Both the position numbers and the translations under genes were made by a program. DNA of 64,000 nt. It comes from Glomus cerebriforme (taxonomy: Eukaryota; Glomeromycota; Glomeromycetes; Glomerales; Glomeraceae). The notes below the pieces were generated by a model that was not told where the DNA came from, did not search any database, and saw only the letters and a list, made by a program, of their open reading frames with translations. Positions 35,301 to 47,228 of this stretch are shown one piece after another. The stretch covers positions 193,381 to 257,380 of the forward strand of contig QKYT01000103.1 of assembly GCA_003550305.1 (NCBI GenBank), in the 5' to 3' direction. Numbering within the stretch: position 1 is the stretch's first letter; every line of letters begins with the position of its first letter.

Positions 35301-36499
35301 TAACTAGAAAAAAAATAATTATATGAGAATCTAATTGATGTATCATGTGATGAATAAGAAGTCTCTTTATATAGAGACTAGGGTTTAGAAATAAACAGGA
35401 GGGTAATTTAAATATTACATAGACTGATCAAGTACTGAAAAAATCAAGATTATACAAATAAAACTATATATTAATTCATAATCCATAAGTTAATTGCAAA
35501 GGATCTACAAAAAGTAGAAATCTGGCGTAATATCAATAAAAGTCAAAAATTATGTGAAAAAATTATTTAAAAAAATATATTATTTGATACTTTGGAATAA
35601 GTGTTATGCATTTAAATGTATTAGTGCTGAATAAGTTCACATAAAGGACATTATTTAAGGATACAAAATCAGGTAGCAAAAAAAAACATTAGTGATTGAC
35701 ATAAAATTGTATATGAATTTTTTGCAGTTGACTCATAAATCACGAATTAAATTACATAAAAATTCTAATTTTTTTGATACATACGCATAGAAAACTAGCT
35801 GATCCTATAGATTATTGTAGCTTTTCTTATGCTATTTTCTTTTTGAATAAAGAGCTTTATATATCATTTTATTTATTAAACTATTAAATGTTTCTTTACA
35901 TGAATTATATTTGAGAAGTATTTTATATTTAATATTCTACTATTTTATAAATATTTGTTCTTTTAGTATGGCTTCTTTAGAGAAAAAGGTTTCTTTTTTA
36001 AGGTAATCTAAACTAGAGGTACTAAATTCTTTTTTTCTTATCAGTTTTTATATTATCACCAAATACCCAAAATAATTATTATAATTCACTTACTAAAAAC
36101 ATTTTTGTGAACTCTTTTTTAACACAATCCAATTGTAACTAAATTTTAAACTGCATTTATCCAAGTGCAAAATTCTTTGAAATATTGGTTTTCTTTAATA
36201 CCATTATATGTTTACTTCTAATTTAATTTTTATTATGCATAAATTTAAAGTTTTCTTAAAAACTTGAGGTACCCTTTTCAGAAATTAGATCATTAAATTT
36301 TTACCAAGATTTTTGTCTACTCTTCATATAAATAGAAATAATTTGTTCATAAAGAAAATTTTTAATATTATCTTTTAACTCCAATTCTTGATTACAAGTG
36401 GATGTATTAAGAAGTATACTAAAAGATTCTAATAATAGTATATTGTATAATAAACTATTATATATATATTAAAGAATATTAGGACTATTTATCATATAA
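35301..36499. other. AT-rich stretch
   Basis: No gene, RNA or repeat that I can support. The boundary with the old retroposon copy to the right is not sharp. Confidence 0.35.
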
Positions 36500-38446
36500 C
36501 CAAATGACAAAAAATCATATTTTAGGGCTAAATGACATGATCATGTGCCAATACTATACAATACAGATTCTTAGAATAAGGTTACATTATCAAATCTCTT
36601 TAAATAAAATATGCTTTTCCTTATACCCAAATATTAAAAAAATTTTTAAACCAGTTCACCTGAATCTCTTCTCAAAACAAATGACTTTGTGAATCTTCAA
36701 ATTAGCATAAAATATTGATAAGTTTATAGAAGTCAGATATTAGTATCAACTTTCAGAAACGAAAAACTATCTAAAAATAACTATTACTAAAATACATAAA
36801 AAGAAAAAAACCTAAAATACCTCTATTTCTTTATTCTATTAAACCAGTCTCTAATAGTATTATAAATACTTCAGTTGAATTAAAATAATTGCTTATACTG
36901 TTTTGTTTATAACTTCTATCTAAAAACCTATGTCATAAATATACTGAATAGTAATTTTTTAAAATAGGTCAATTCCTAATGGCATAAAGCTGAATTTTTC
37001 ATTCCTGGATCAAGTTAACTGCTTACACAACTACTAACAATCCTATTACTATCTAAAAATCTTGATCCTTAATATACCTATTATAAAAAAATAATACTCT
37101 AATAATATTTTTCTTTTCTCTTAATACTTATATATAAATACTTGATACTATATTCATAGATTTTTTAATAATAATATATTATATAACCTTAAAGGGCTAA
37201 AATTAAAGGATTACTATTTGTGAAATAAAAACTAAGGGAATATGTATAACAATAAAACCAATCACTAACAGGTAATTAGTTGTTAATTAATTTTTTGATA
37301 TTTCTTATTTTTCATATTATGAATATCAATAATATGTAAAAATAAAAAACTCAAGATATAGTTACCTGCCTAAATCTCCTTAAAATTCTACAATTAGTTT
37401 CAGTAAGATTTTAGTTTTAGCAAAGTTTTAGCAGTTTTAGCATTTATAATAGATTTTGGTAAGTTTCGTCTTTTAGCAGAATTTTGCTAACTTTTTAATA
37501 AGACTTTAATATAGTTTTGGCAAAGTTTCACTTTTCAGCATTTTATTAACTTACCTAAACCTCCTAATTTTAGCAGCCAACCTTAGCTCAAAATATCAAT
37601 TATAATTAAGATAAAGATTACAATAATACTGAAATTCTTAATATATTGAAATATAATATTAAATAATCCAGTTTTAGATATATACTGATATCTTAAAAAT
37701 TGATACTCCTTTCATCTTTTCACTAACTGAAAATGAAATAAATCTATTATTAAGATTACTTTTCTAAACTCTTCTAAAATTCTGCATTCAGTTTTGCTAA
37801 ATTTTTATTATAGTTTATTATAGTTTCACAGAGTTTTGTCAGTTTTGCCATTTATAATAAGTTTTAATAGGGTTTGTCTTTTATCAAGTTTTACTAACTT
37901 TTTAATAAGACTTTAATATAGTTTATCAAATTACTACATTTTATCATTTTGCTTATTTGCTAAATCCCTTAGTTTTGCTAAGCAATTTTAACTATTATAA
38001 GAGAAATCATCAAACTTTAACTTCAAAAAAAAACTTTTTTTTATTACACTAAACTTATACTTTAATTCTGCAAAAAGTAGTTCAATTTCTAAAAAAACTC
38101 TGTGTTAGGCCAACTTTTAGGTTCATCAAAAGCAGCCACAAGCCTTATTCTTTCATTTTGTACTCATAAAAGATACCTTAAAATACCAAATGACCCTTCA
38201 GATATTAACTTGAAATAAGATGTAAGTGATTGAAAGTTAATAGAAATCTAATTTGTGAAGAAACTTGGTAAACTGAAGACTATTATTCATATTTATCTAA
38301 AGTTTTTTAGTTAATTCCAATAGCATAGAAATACTTTTTTTAAGACTAAAAGATTACTTTCTTAGTATAAATTAGCAAAAAGAATAACTTTTCTTTTCCA
38401 AATATTTTAGGAAAAATAGACATAGAGATCAGTAGGAAAAGTTACC
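36500..38446 (-). mobile_element. Retroposon family R, old AT-shifted copy i
   Basis: Aligns by eye with 50500-51930 over most of its length. Shared landmarks are CAGTTCACCTGAATCTCTTC, GTCAATTCCTAATGGC, TTGATCCTTAATATACCTAT, GGATTACTATTTGTGAAATA and the whole end block 38040-38446 (CCTTAAAATACCAAATGACC, AGACTAAAAGATTACTTTC, AGAGATCAGTAGGAAAAGTT). Compared with the GC-rich copies, C is very often T and G is A. A repeat of family E interrupts it at about 37365-38005. The left limit is approximate. Confidence 0.65.
37365..38005 (+). repeat. Family E repeat, two tandem copies
   Basis: Two copies (about 37370-37580 and 37755-38005) share TAATAAGACTTTAATATAGT, CATTTATAATA, TTTTGCTAA and a CCTAAAT/CTAAATC end. 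A third copy lies at 52975-53215 on the other strand. The sequence is dominated by GTTTTAGCA/GTTTCA words. No coding capacity or clear termini. Confidence 0.6.
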
Positions 38447-38954
38447 TATAATATATACTATTTTTATTTTATAATAATAAATATTAATAAGTACTTTTAA
38501 TTTGCAATTCTTATTATTTTAAAGTCTTTGATTAATAGTTTATTATAATTTTTTTTATTATTAAGAAATTTATTATAATTTATATTTTTATAATAATTTT
38601 TAAGATATATTTTATAGAAGTTTACTATTTACCAACATTAGTGATCAATACTAGTATCATATAATTGTATATATCATATGACTTCAAAGCTTTAATTTCT
38701 TTTTACTTTTATTTGTTCTTATAAAGTATATGTAAAATGTAATAAAATAGATGTATTTAATAAAAGAAATTGATACTAGAGTTTGGAACTGGTTGTACCA
38801 TTTGGTTTTAAATTCAGTTTTATTCAGTTTTCTGATAATTCAGTTTAAACTGGGTTTATATTATAAAAACCAGTTTAAGTAGTGTAACTGGATGTCCAAA
38901 TCGGTTTTATATTAAATAATAATTTATGCTTAATTTTAAATTTAAGCATCAATT

Positions 38955-40705
38955 CAAAATATTGGGGGCACTCTCCCTAACAATCCCTATGTCCATTTCT
39001 CCCAAGAAGTTTGGGAAAGAAAAGTTGCACTTTTTGGCTATTTTGCTCTAAGAAAGTGGTCTTTTAGTCATAGGAAAAGTGTTGCTACGTCACTGGAGTT
39101 AACTAGAAAGCTTTAGAAAATATGGATAATAGTCTCCGGCTCACCAAGTTTCTTCGCAAGTCAAGCTTATGATAATTTCCAGTCACTGACATTTTTTTCA
39201 AAGTTGATACCTAAGGGGCCATTTGGTATTCTCAGGCTCTCTTTCTTGCACAAGACAGCGAAGAAGACTTGTGACTGCTTCTGGTGGATCCAAAGTTAGC
39301 TTAGCATGAAGTTTCTTTGGAAGTAAAAACCTTTTCATAGAGTTGAAGTATGAGCTTAGATAACAAGGGAACTCTTTCTGATGTTCTGGGTATAGAAGAA
39401 AGTAACCCAGCTGGTTTGGTGTTTAGTTGTCTTTTGTTTATTTATTTAGTTTTCATTTTCTGGTCACTTCTAAATGCCTCTCTCTGAGTAGTTTCTGGAA
39501 AGGCACAGCAAAGCTGTTTTCTTCTTCAAACTCGCTACTTTAAGTGTGGGGAGTGGGGTATCCGAAAATTGATCTGCAACTGATCACTGTTATGTGATTG
39601 GTTCCCATTGTTATTACATTCCCTTTAGTTTAGTTTCACAGATGGTAATCCCTTTTGTGTAGCCTGATGGTGTTGAATTTGATTGGATAGTTGAAGAAAA
39701 TTTTATCTGCTCACTCCTTTCTTATTTTTGTATACTGAAAACTTCGTCAGGGATTGGTCATTATTGGTGTCAGTGTTCCACCTATGTTTTTCCTACCTCA
39801 TCCGCTGATATTATTACTTGCGTTGTCAGTACTAGCTTTATGCCAAATACGTGTAATCAACTTTATAGGGCCGCTGGATCAAATGTGAAGGAATTGCCTA
39901 TAAAGTATGGGAGCAGAGATCCAGTCGTCGTGAGCAATTTTGGAATTCCAAAGTATGCCTATAACCAAGTTCTGGAAGCTGTCGGAAAGCTTACCATTTT
40001 TATTCTTGACCTTTTTCTAGAGGCTGGCATCAGTATTCAGCCTTTAGAAAGTTATCAATATTTTGAGCTGGTTTGAAGACCCACACCTGTTTTGAGGGGA
40101 GATTTAGGTAACCTAAAGGATTATTGGGTAAGAAGGGTAGAATATAGATGATTTTGTTTTAGAATGATGGAAGATAGGTAAATAGTATTGGAGGCCCAGG
40201 CATAGAATCATTAGAAGAGGAAGTATGTATAGGATTGGATAGGAAGGGAGTTAGTAGATTAGAGAAAATAGCGTTAAAAAAAGTATATAATATTCTATTA
40301 ACAAGTGGTAGTTTTTACTGCGAGGTAAAGGTATCCTTCTAAATACTCTGTTCTTAATGGGCAAGGTAAGATTTCTCAGACTGGGTACATATGGGATTGT
40401 ACCACTCAGTTTAGAATAGCGGTCTTTTCCCACCCTGCTTCATCGGTAGGTATGAAGTAACTTTGTCAGACTTTCTGCTTTTCTCCAAGACTGCAGGTAT
40501 GTATAGATGTCTAAGGAGGGTATTTCTTGATGGTAACTGATGGTAACATTACTCACCTGCAATAGAAGAAGTGCATCCCCTTTAGCAGATATGATGACTT
40601 TAATCAAATAGAAGTAACATGTATTAATGTATTACAATAAGTGTGCTAATGGTGTATTCTTGAATAATCATTAATAAAATTGTGTACGTATTAAAGGAAA
40701 AAAAA
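38955..40705 (+). mobile_element. Retroposon family R, young GC-rich copy ii, poly(A)-ended
   Basis: Flanked by a perfect 17-bp direct repeat AAATTTAAGCATCAATT (38938-38954 and 40706-40722). The 5' part starts GGGGGCACTCTCCCT (38974) after a few non-matching bases. The 3' end has TTAATAAAATTG followed by GGAAAAAAAAAAA. Target-primed retrotransposition produces such duplications and tails. It is about 40% GC against roughly 20% around it. No reverse transcriptase is visible; the longest open frame (39840-40076, 78 aa) resembles nothing that I know. It is therefore a long non-autonomous retroposon or a retroposed non-coding RNA. It is inserted next to the broken hAT gene. Confidence 0.85.
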
Positions 40706-40967
40706 AAATTTAAGCATCAATTATTATTATTTTTATGAATATATATATGTATATAATTTATTAATTTAATAAAAATTTATATAAAATAATAATAAAAAAT
40801 TATTGTATTATTTATTCATAAAATACAATTCTTTTCTTGTACAATAAATGTTTTAAGAGCTGATCATTTTGCGTAATATATTTTTATTGATCAATATCAT
40901 TTATTAAGCAAAATTTATATACAAAACTAAAACCATAGCTACAAAAATTAAAACTATGGTTATTGAA

Positions 40968-43323
40968 CTAATTTAATAGAGGAAAAATATCAAAAAGATC
41001 ACTATTTTTCTTTAAGAATAACATTTTATCTACCAATTCTAGAGACAATCTAGTTTGCCTATTTGAAATGTGATTACCTGCATCTGAGAAAAGCCTCTCA
41101 CTAGGTACAGATGCTGCAGGAATAGATAAATACTTTCTTGCAATTTGAGCTAAAACTGGTAAAGTACTCTTATTATCTAACTATCACTTTAATGAATCAT
41201 CCTTCAATCTGATTTGCTTTTTTTGCAAATAAAGCACCAATTTATCATTATCTCCTATATTTGTTTTCTTATCTTTTAATACTTTAAAAATATTATCATC
41301 ATCATCTGAAGAGCTAATNATACTATTAATACTATCTCTAAATAAAAGATACCTTTTTGCATCATTATATAATTCTTGAACTAATTCTTTAGTTTTATCC
41401 TTATCAGCATTACTATTACACCAATCAAAATTTTTAAAATAAGAATCCAAAAATGTTGCAATAAGCATAATATTAGATGGTGCTGNCCAAAGCTCATCCA
41501 AAGATAAATAAATAACTACATGAACTTTTTGTAATAAACCTTTTGTATTTACTAGTTGTAAGTATTTTACAATATTTATATCATTCAAATTTGATTCAAT
41601 TGGATGAGATATTAATGTTCTATCTCTTCTACAACCTTTACCCTAACTCTGATCTTAATTTCATGTATTTCACATCTTTGGTAATAAAATTAATGATGTG
41701 AATATTACCAATATTGTTTTATTCTACCTGATAGAATATATTCATCATTACTAACTATATTAGATTTCTCTTTTTCATCATTAGAGCCATAAACTAAACT
41801 GAAATAGGATTCAAAAGTTTTATCTTCTTCTTCATTAGATGCAAAATTATTTTTAAGTATATACATATATGGAACAATAAGACTTAATATTAGATATTTT
41901 GCACCACTAATTTTGCATGTTATAATTTCAAAAGATTTCAAAGTAACAATCATTTGTTGAAAGAATCTGAATAAAAATATAAAAATTAATAAAAAATTTA
42001 AATTTATATATAAAAGATAAACAAAATTTACATTTTCTCATCTGGGTTTAAATATAATCGTTTTAACTTTTCACCTTCCTTTTGTAATGCTTGGTCAGAT
42101 TTTGAAAGTAAATCTGTAAATATCATATTTCTCATAAAGTTATGCAACTCAAGAATACGCTTCCATGCTAAATAGGTCGAATTCTATTGAGTTTTAACAT
42201 TTTCAGATAAATTTACTTAGGAATTCTGTTGTATTGCATGAAGCCTTTTAGCATGTTTAAGTAAGCAAAAAAAGATCTGTAAACTCTTTACATGATGATA
42301 AAATGCTTTACATTGTTTTAAACCTTCCATTACTAAAAGCTGCAAAGTATGTGCAACACAAAATTGGCGTTGAATTTGTTTAAGATAGTTTTCTCTTAAT
42401 AAATGAACTGCTTTTACCATATTTATACCATTGTTAGTGGTTATAGTAAAAGCTGTTGAAGTTAGGTTCCAATTTTCTAATATTTGAAACAATTCATCAC
42501 AAATAATCTAACCAGTATGAGGATAAGAAAGGTGATTGCATGATAGTAAAGCTTTTTAAAATTCAAAATCTGAGGTTAATCATGTTGCAGTTATGCCAAG
42601 ATAACCATGCCATGATTTAGATATTTAAAGATCAGTTGTTAAATGCACTGTTACTGCTGTACTTCTTAATAAAAACTGAAGTTGCTTTTTACTTCATATA
42701 TATGCTAAGAAAAGCATGTTTTTAATAGACTTATTACAAGAGATTTTATAACCTGGCTCACATGTTAGTAAAAAATCTTAAAATGCTTAGTTTTATAGAA
42801 CATATAAAGGTTAAATATTTTTAACAATAAAAGTAGTAACTTTTTTAATAATTAATTCTTGATGTTTAGAAGAACATGATGGAGAATTAAGATTTATGGG
42901 ATTAGATAATTAATTAATATAATAAGATTTTTTGTATAAAAGTCACATTACTTAATCACTATATAAATTAATATAAATTAAATACCTCTTCATATTTATC
43001 CAGATATTCTGAATAGTTATCCTTAGTTATATTATGTTTNTCCCTTAAATGTATTATAAGATTAGTTATATTCCCACCTTTCTGACTATAGCCATAAGCT
43101 TTTTTATTTGTATTTGCATAATTTAATTCACAAATTTTATAATAAGCCAAATATGATGTTTACATTATGTAATATTTACTAATCCATGCAAATCTCCTTT
43201 TATATTAAAAAAAAAAATGATGTATGACTACAGTTTTTTTGCATTAAAACAGTTTGGCATTGATTTTGTATGATTGTATTATCCTCAGATATCATGAAAT
43301 GTAGATGGTGGGCTTGTCATTTT
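40968..43323 (-). pseudogene. Broken hAT transposase (zf-BED type)
   Basis: Minus-strand blocks: a possible N-terminus MTSPPSTFHDI (43323), then a BED zinc-finger remnant CELNYANTNKKAYGYSQKGG...LIIHLR.KHNI (43120-43000). Next are NNGINMVKAVHLLRENYL...RQFCVAHTLQLLVMEGLKQ (42430-42300, the hAT catalytic/insertion region), LDELW.APSNIMLIATFLDS with YFKNFDW (41500-41420), and an almost perfect dimerisation domain [20 protein letters not shown] / [20 protein letters not shown] (41150-41040), ending at TAG 40968. Several stops, frameshifts and two N positions are present. Possible element ends are AGAGTTTGGAACTGGTTGTA at about 38780 and, on the complement, AGATCTGGAACAGGTTGTTG at about 43470. No matching 8-bp duplication was found. 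Confidence 0.75.
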
Positions 43324-43479
43324 AATAACAAAAAAAATACTAAATTTTTAGGAAAAAAATTAAGGTAGTTAAAATACTGTAAGAATTATTTTATAAATTC
43401 ATGTAAGAACTATTTTGATTATGATGTAATTTGTTGTGAAAAAATTAGCAACAACCTGTTCCAGATCTGGTTTAAGTGT

Positions 43480-45000
43480 AGATTATAGAATTTCAAACTT
43501 GTAAATCATAGCATTGTTGCAATATTATCATTATAACAATAACTTAATATTTTAATGTATTAATAATTTATTATGGAATAAAATAGTTGTTTTAATATTA
43601 ATACAATAATGAATTTAAAAAACCAGTTTTTTATTAAGCATATTAATTTTATAATGAATAGTAAATCAGCCAGATAATTTGATGGTTATTAAATAATCCA
43701 CTAAAATTACTAGTTTATCTGAAATAAGCATTAAAATTTTCTAATTTATTAAATAATTTTAAGAAAAAAGTAATTTATTGCTATAGCGATGTATTGCTAT
43801 TCCTGTCACGTGACATGTTATATCATATGACTTATACTATATAATAACTAGGGATGTGGGAGGTACAACAAATGTGTTACACAATTATATTTCTAATAAA
43901 CATAACTGTCTTATATATAAAATTCATATGTGTTACTAATAAAATGTAACGATCAATAGAGAAAACACCCTTGCAATTAAAAAATTCAGCCAATTAAACT
44001 AAGTCATCCTTAAAATATGGTGATTGTTACATCTCTTTTTATTATTTTCAAATCTTATAAATACATTTGAACATCGCTAAAGAGAAGAAAAACACCATCA
44101 GTGATTTTATTTTAGTATTTATGATAAAAAAATCAATATGTAAAAATCTTAAACAAGTTTATTTTAATAAATTTTTAATAAACCAGTGGGTTATTATTGT
44201 CAAAAAAATATTTTTTATTATTTTTTTAATTTAATTTTCTTTATATATATTTTAGAATAATACTAGAATAATATAATACATTAATAACTAACCTAAGAAA
44301 ACCAAAAATGCACCAATAATCATAAAATTTTAGTAATATACAGTTCTCACTAATACTAATCTACTTTTGAACATTGGCTTTTAGAAACGTCGCATATCAA
44401 AAGTTATAGCTTTTGAGATGTTTCTTGATATATTAAATTAATAAATAATCATCATATTCAGGGTAGATATTACTAGACAGTTACGATAGTTATACAAATC
44501 ACATAATATAGTAAGTAGTACCCCCCACACCTCTAGATAATAAAGGGAATCTTATCCTATTTTCAGAATTTACAATTTTATCCTGTTTCTCCCTGCATCA
44601 GCCACTGAGTCACATCAACCCTTATTTATTGTTTACTGTTATCGTTATACATAATACACGCTTACTTCTATCACTCTTTCTTTTCCTTTTTCTTTTTCTT
44701 TTCCCTTTCTTTTTAAATATTTTAGAAGTAAATATTTTTTAATACTAGCTTAAATATGAAGTATTATTTATAAAGCTATGAATATTTTTCACATTTAATA
44801 TTTTATTTTTCATAACAGACACATTTTTTAATATAAAATTTATACCATATAATTTTACAAATAGATTGACTTTATCAATAAGCAAAATTGCTCAACAGAT
44901 ATGGAGCTATATATATATTAATTTTCATCAAGCTAGTTCAGATATTCATGTAATTATACTTATTTTTTGTAATATTTTCATGCAGATACTTTGTGGTGTA
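43480..45000. other. AT-rich stretch with a decayed relative of the 45803 MITE
   Basis: At 43765-43830 GTAATTTATTGCTATAGCGATG followed by CCTGTCACGTGAC is a mutated version of the end of the MITE at 45803-46189. Nothing else recognisable; no genes seen. Confidence 0.4.
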
Positions 45001-45150
45001 ATTTAAGCATTTTGGTCAAAAAAAACTGGCTTCTATTGAATAAATAAAGTTGCTCAGCAGATATGAAACTACTTAAATATTAATTTTCACTACACTAACT
45101 CAGATATTTGTAAAGTTATACTTATTTTTTGTAATATTTTCTTCAATCCA
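44866..45150 (+). repeat. Imperfect direct repeat of about 125 bp
   Basis: 44866-44990 and 45028-45150 share AAATTGCTCA(A/G)CAGATATG, AATTTTCA(T/C), CAGATATT and TTATACTTATTTTTTGTAAT. No coding meaning is evident. Confidence 0.55.
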
Positions 45151-45375
45151 AATTTAAAAGATTGCCAGTTTGGAAATGAAAGGCCTGGTATTAATTCTAA
45201 TATAGATTCATTATCTAACTCATTATTCTCATCATTTACATTATCTACATTATGTATATCTAGAGATAAGAGTTATCATTAGTATTTAATGATTCTAAGA
45301 AGATACTATTGTTAAGTGATGATGTTAAAGATTGTAAAGATTGTAAATAATCTGGTTCATCTATAAGATCCTAAT
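45148..45375 (-). pseudogene. Remnant of a MULE/FAR1-like N-terminus
   Basis: Minus strand reads DLIDEPDYLQSLQSLTSSLN, NSIFLESLNTNDNSYL and, after a frameshift, NDENNELDNESILELIPGLSF PNWQSFKFGLKK. The acidic leader followed by LIPGLSFPNWQSF is the start seen in FAR1/MULE-like transposases of these fungi (recognition). Nothing further of the gene follows. Confidence 0.4.
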
Positions 45376-45802
45376 GAAAAAAATGGATTAATTATATATT
45401 GACAGATGGTTTATATGAATGAAAGAAAGAAAGTAAAACTTACTATTATAGATGATGAATATGTATTATTTATTTTCATGGATAATATAATAAGAAAAAA
45501 GAATAGAAAAATAATAAAAATAATAAAAATAATTTATTTCATCAATATTTATAAATTAAATCAATTAAATCACACGTAATTATAAAATGAAAAGTCTATA
45601 AAGTCTATCAAATTACGTCACATTAGTAATAACATGTGATAAGTGTACAAACACATAGTATATAATAAGTAATATTCTATATTTTTTTATAATATAAATT
45701 TGAAGCAATTTTTTTATTTTTTAAAAAAATCAATCTGAGAATTTTTGATTAATATTTTTTTAACTACTAAAAAAGATTTAACATAATTAATATAAGGATT
45801 TT

Positions 45803-46189
45803 GTAATTTATCGCCATGGCGATGCATCGCCACTGTCACGTGATTCATAATTCTGGCCGGAATTAAATAATCTGCAATGAAATTGCCTTTATAGGAATCT
45901 TGCATAACCCAAAATTTCAATTTTCGAGAGAAATAAAATTGCCTTTTTTTGGATTGTGTAATGTTACCTAAGATCCAAATAAGGATATTTTGGCCAGCGT
46001 TATAAAATTTGGGCAAAATTAAACATGTAATGAATAACATGTGACAAATAGTATTTATCATACCGAAAAAATTCTGTCCCTAGAATAAATAGTAAAAATG
46101 GAAAACTACGGTGTGATGCGGGGGGTGACAAATTATTATATAGTATAAGTCACGTGGGGTGGCGATGCATCGCCATGGCGATAAATTAC
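45803..46189. mobile_element. MITE with GC-rich palindromic ends
   Basis: Inverted ends GTAATTTATCGCCATGGCGA followed by TGCATCGCCA and, a little further in, CACGTGA on both sides. Within each end GGCGATGCATCGCC and CGCCATGGCG are themselves palindromes. The flanks are T-rich, so a duplication cannot be defined. The 115-aa minus-strand open frame at 45714-46061 crosses the end and is fortuitous. Confidence 0.7.
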
Positions 46190-46821
46190 TTTTTTCTTAA
46201 TATAATATATAACTTTTTGAAATTAACAAATATTTTAATAGAATTTCATATAAAATAAAACAATATTATAGTTTAAAATTAGCTATATATTACTTAATAC
46301 ATTTTAATAATCAGAAAATTAAAGTTTAAAAATAAATAATTTATTAAAAACTTCTTATTAAGAAGAACATTTTGATAGAATATTCATAAAAAATAAAGTG
46401 ATATTGATGGAAATATAGCAGTTTAAATGTTTTTTAACAAGATCAACTCTTGTGTAATATGATATTTTTTAAAGATATTTTATTAACTAATGATTGAAAT
46501 TTGATAATTTTTAATTTGCTGAATTGTCATATTAAAACAAATATTTTTGCAATAAATTTGTGAAAAATAGAATAATCAATTTATTGTAAATTATTTATAA
46601 ATTACCTATTTTTATTTTTTGATAGTTTTTTTTAATATCAAAAATAAGTATTAATATTGTGAAGGATAATATTATCTATATATAACAAAATTGTACTTAG
46701 TTTATGCATAATGACTTAGTGTAATATATTTAATAATAATATTTTTATATATTATAATTAAAAAAGAAGAAATTGCTAATTTAAAAAACTATACAAATTA
46801 TCATTATTTTTCACTACTGCT
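46190..46821. other. AT-rich stretch
   Basis: No features that I can support. Confidence 0.4.
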
Positions 46822-47228
46822 GTATGTAATATGAGTCCTCAGAATGAGGACTAAAAGCAAGATCTTCTTAGATACAAACTATACTTTGATTCTCCTCTAT
46901 ATTCTAGTATTAGAACTAATAAAAAATTCCTTTAACCAGTCTACCTGAATCTTCTCTCAAACGAATATCCTTTATCCAGTTCATCTGAATCTCTCCACAA
47001 TCTATTGGATCTTTAAACTAGTATGAAATATTGATAAATTTCTAAAAACTGGCTACTAGTACCAGTCTTTAGACAAAGAGTACCTCTCATCAAATAGGAT
47101 TTTTTAACTATGAAACATTTTAAGTAGAATTGTAGAAACTGCTATTAGTACTAACCTTCAGGAAGAAAAAACTATTTAAAAGAACTAATACTAAAAAATA
47201 CAAAAAAAAAATACAATAGTACCTCTAT

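Noticed and set aside
45714..46061. 115-aa minus-strand frame
   Set aside because: It spans the end of a MITE and its flank; the Met/His-rich part is the GGCGATGCATCGCC palindrome translated.
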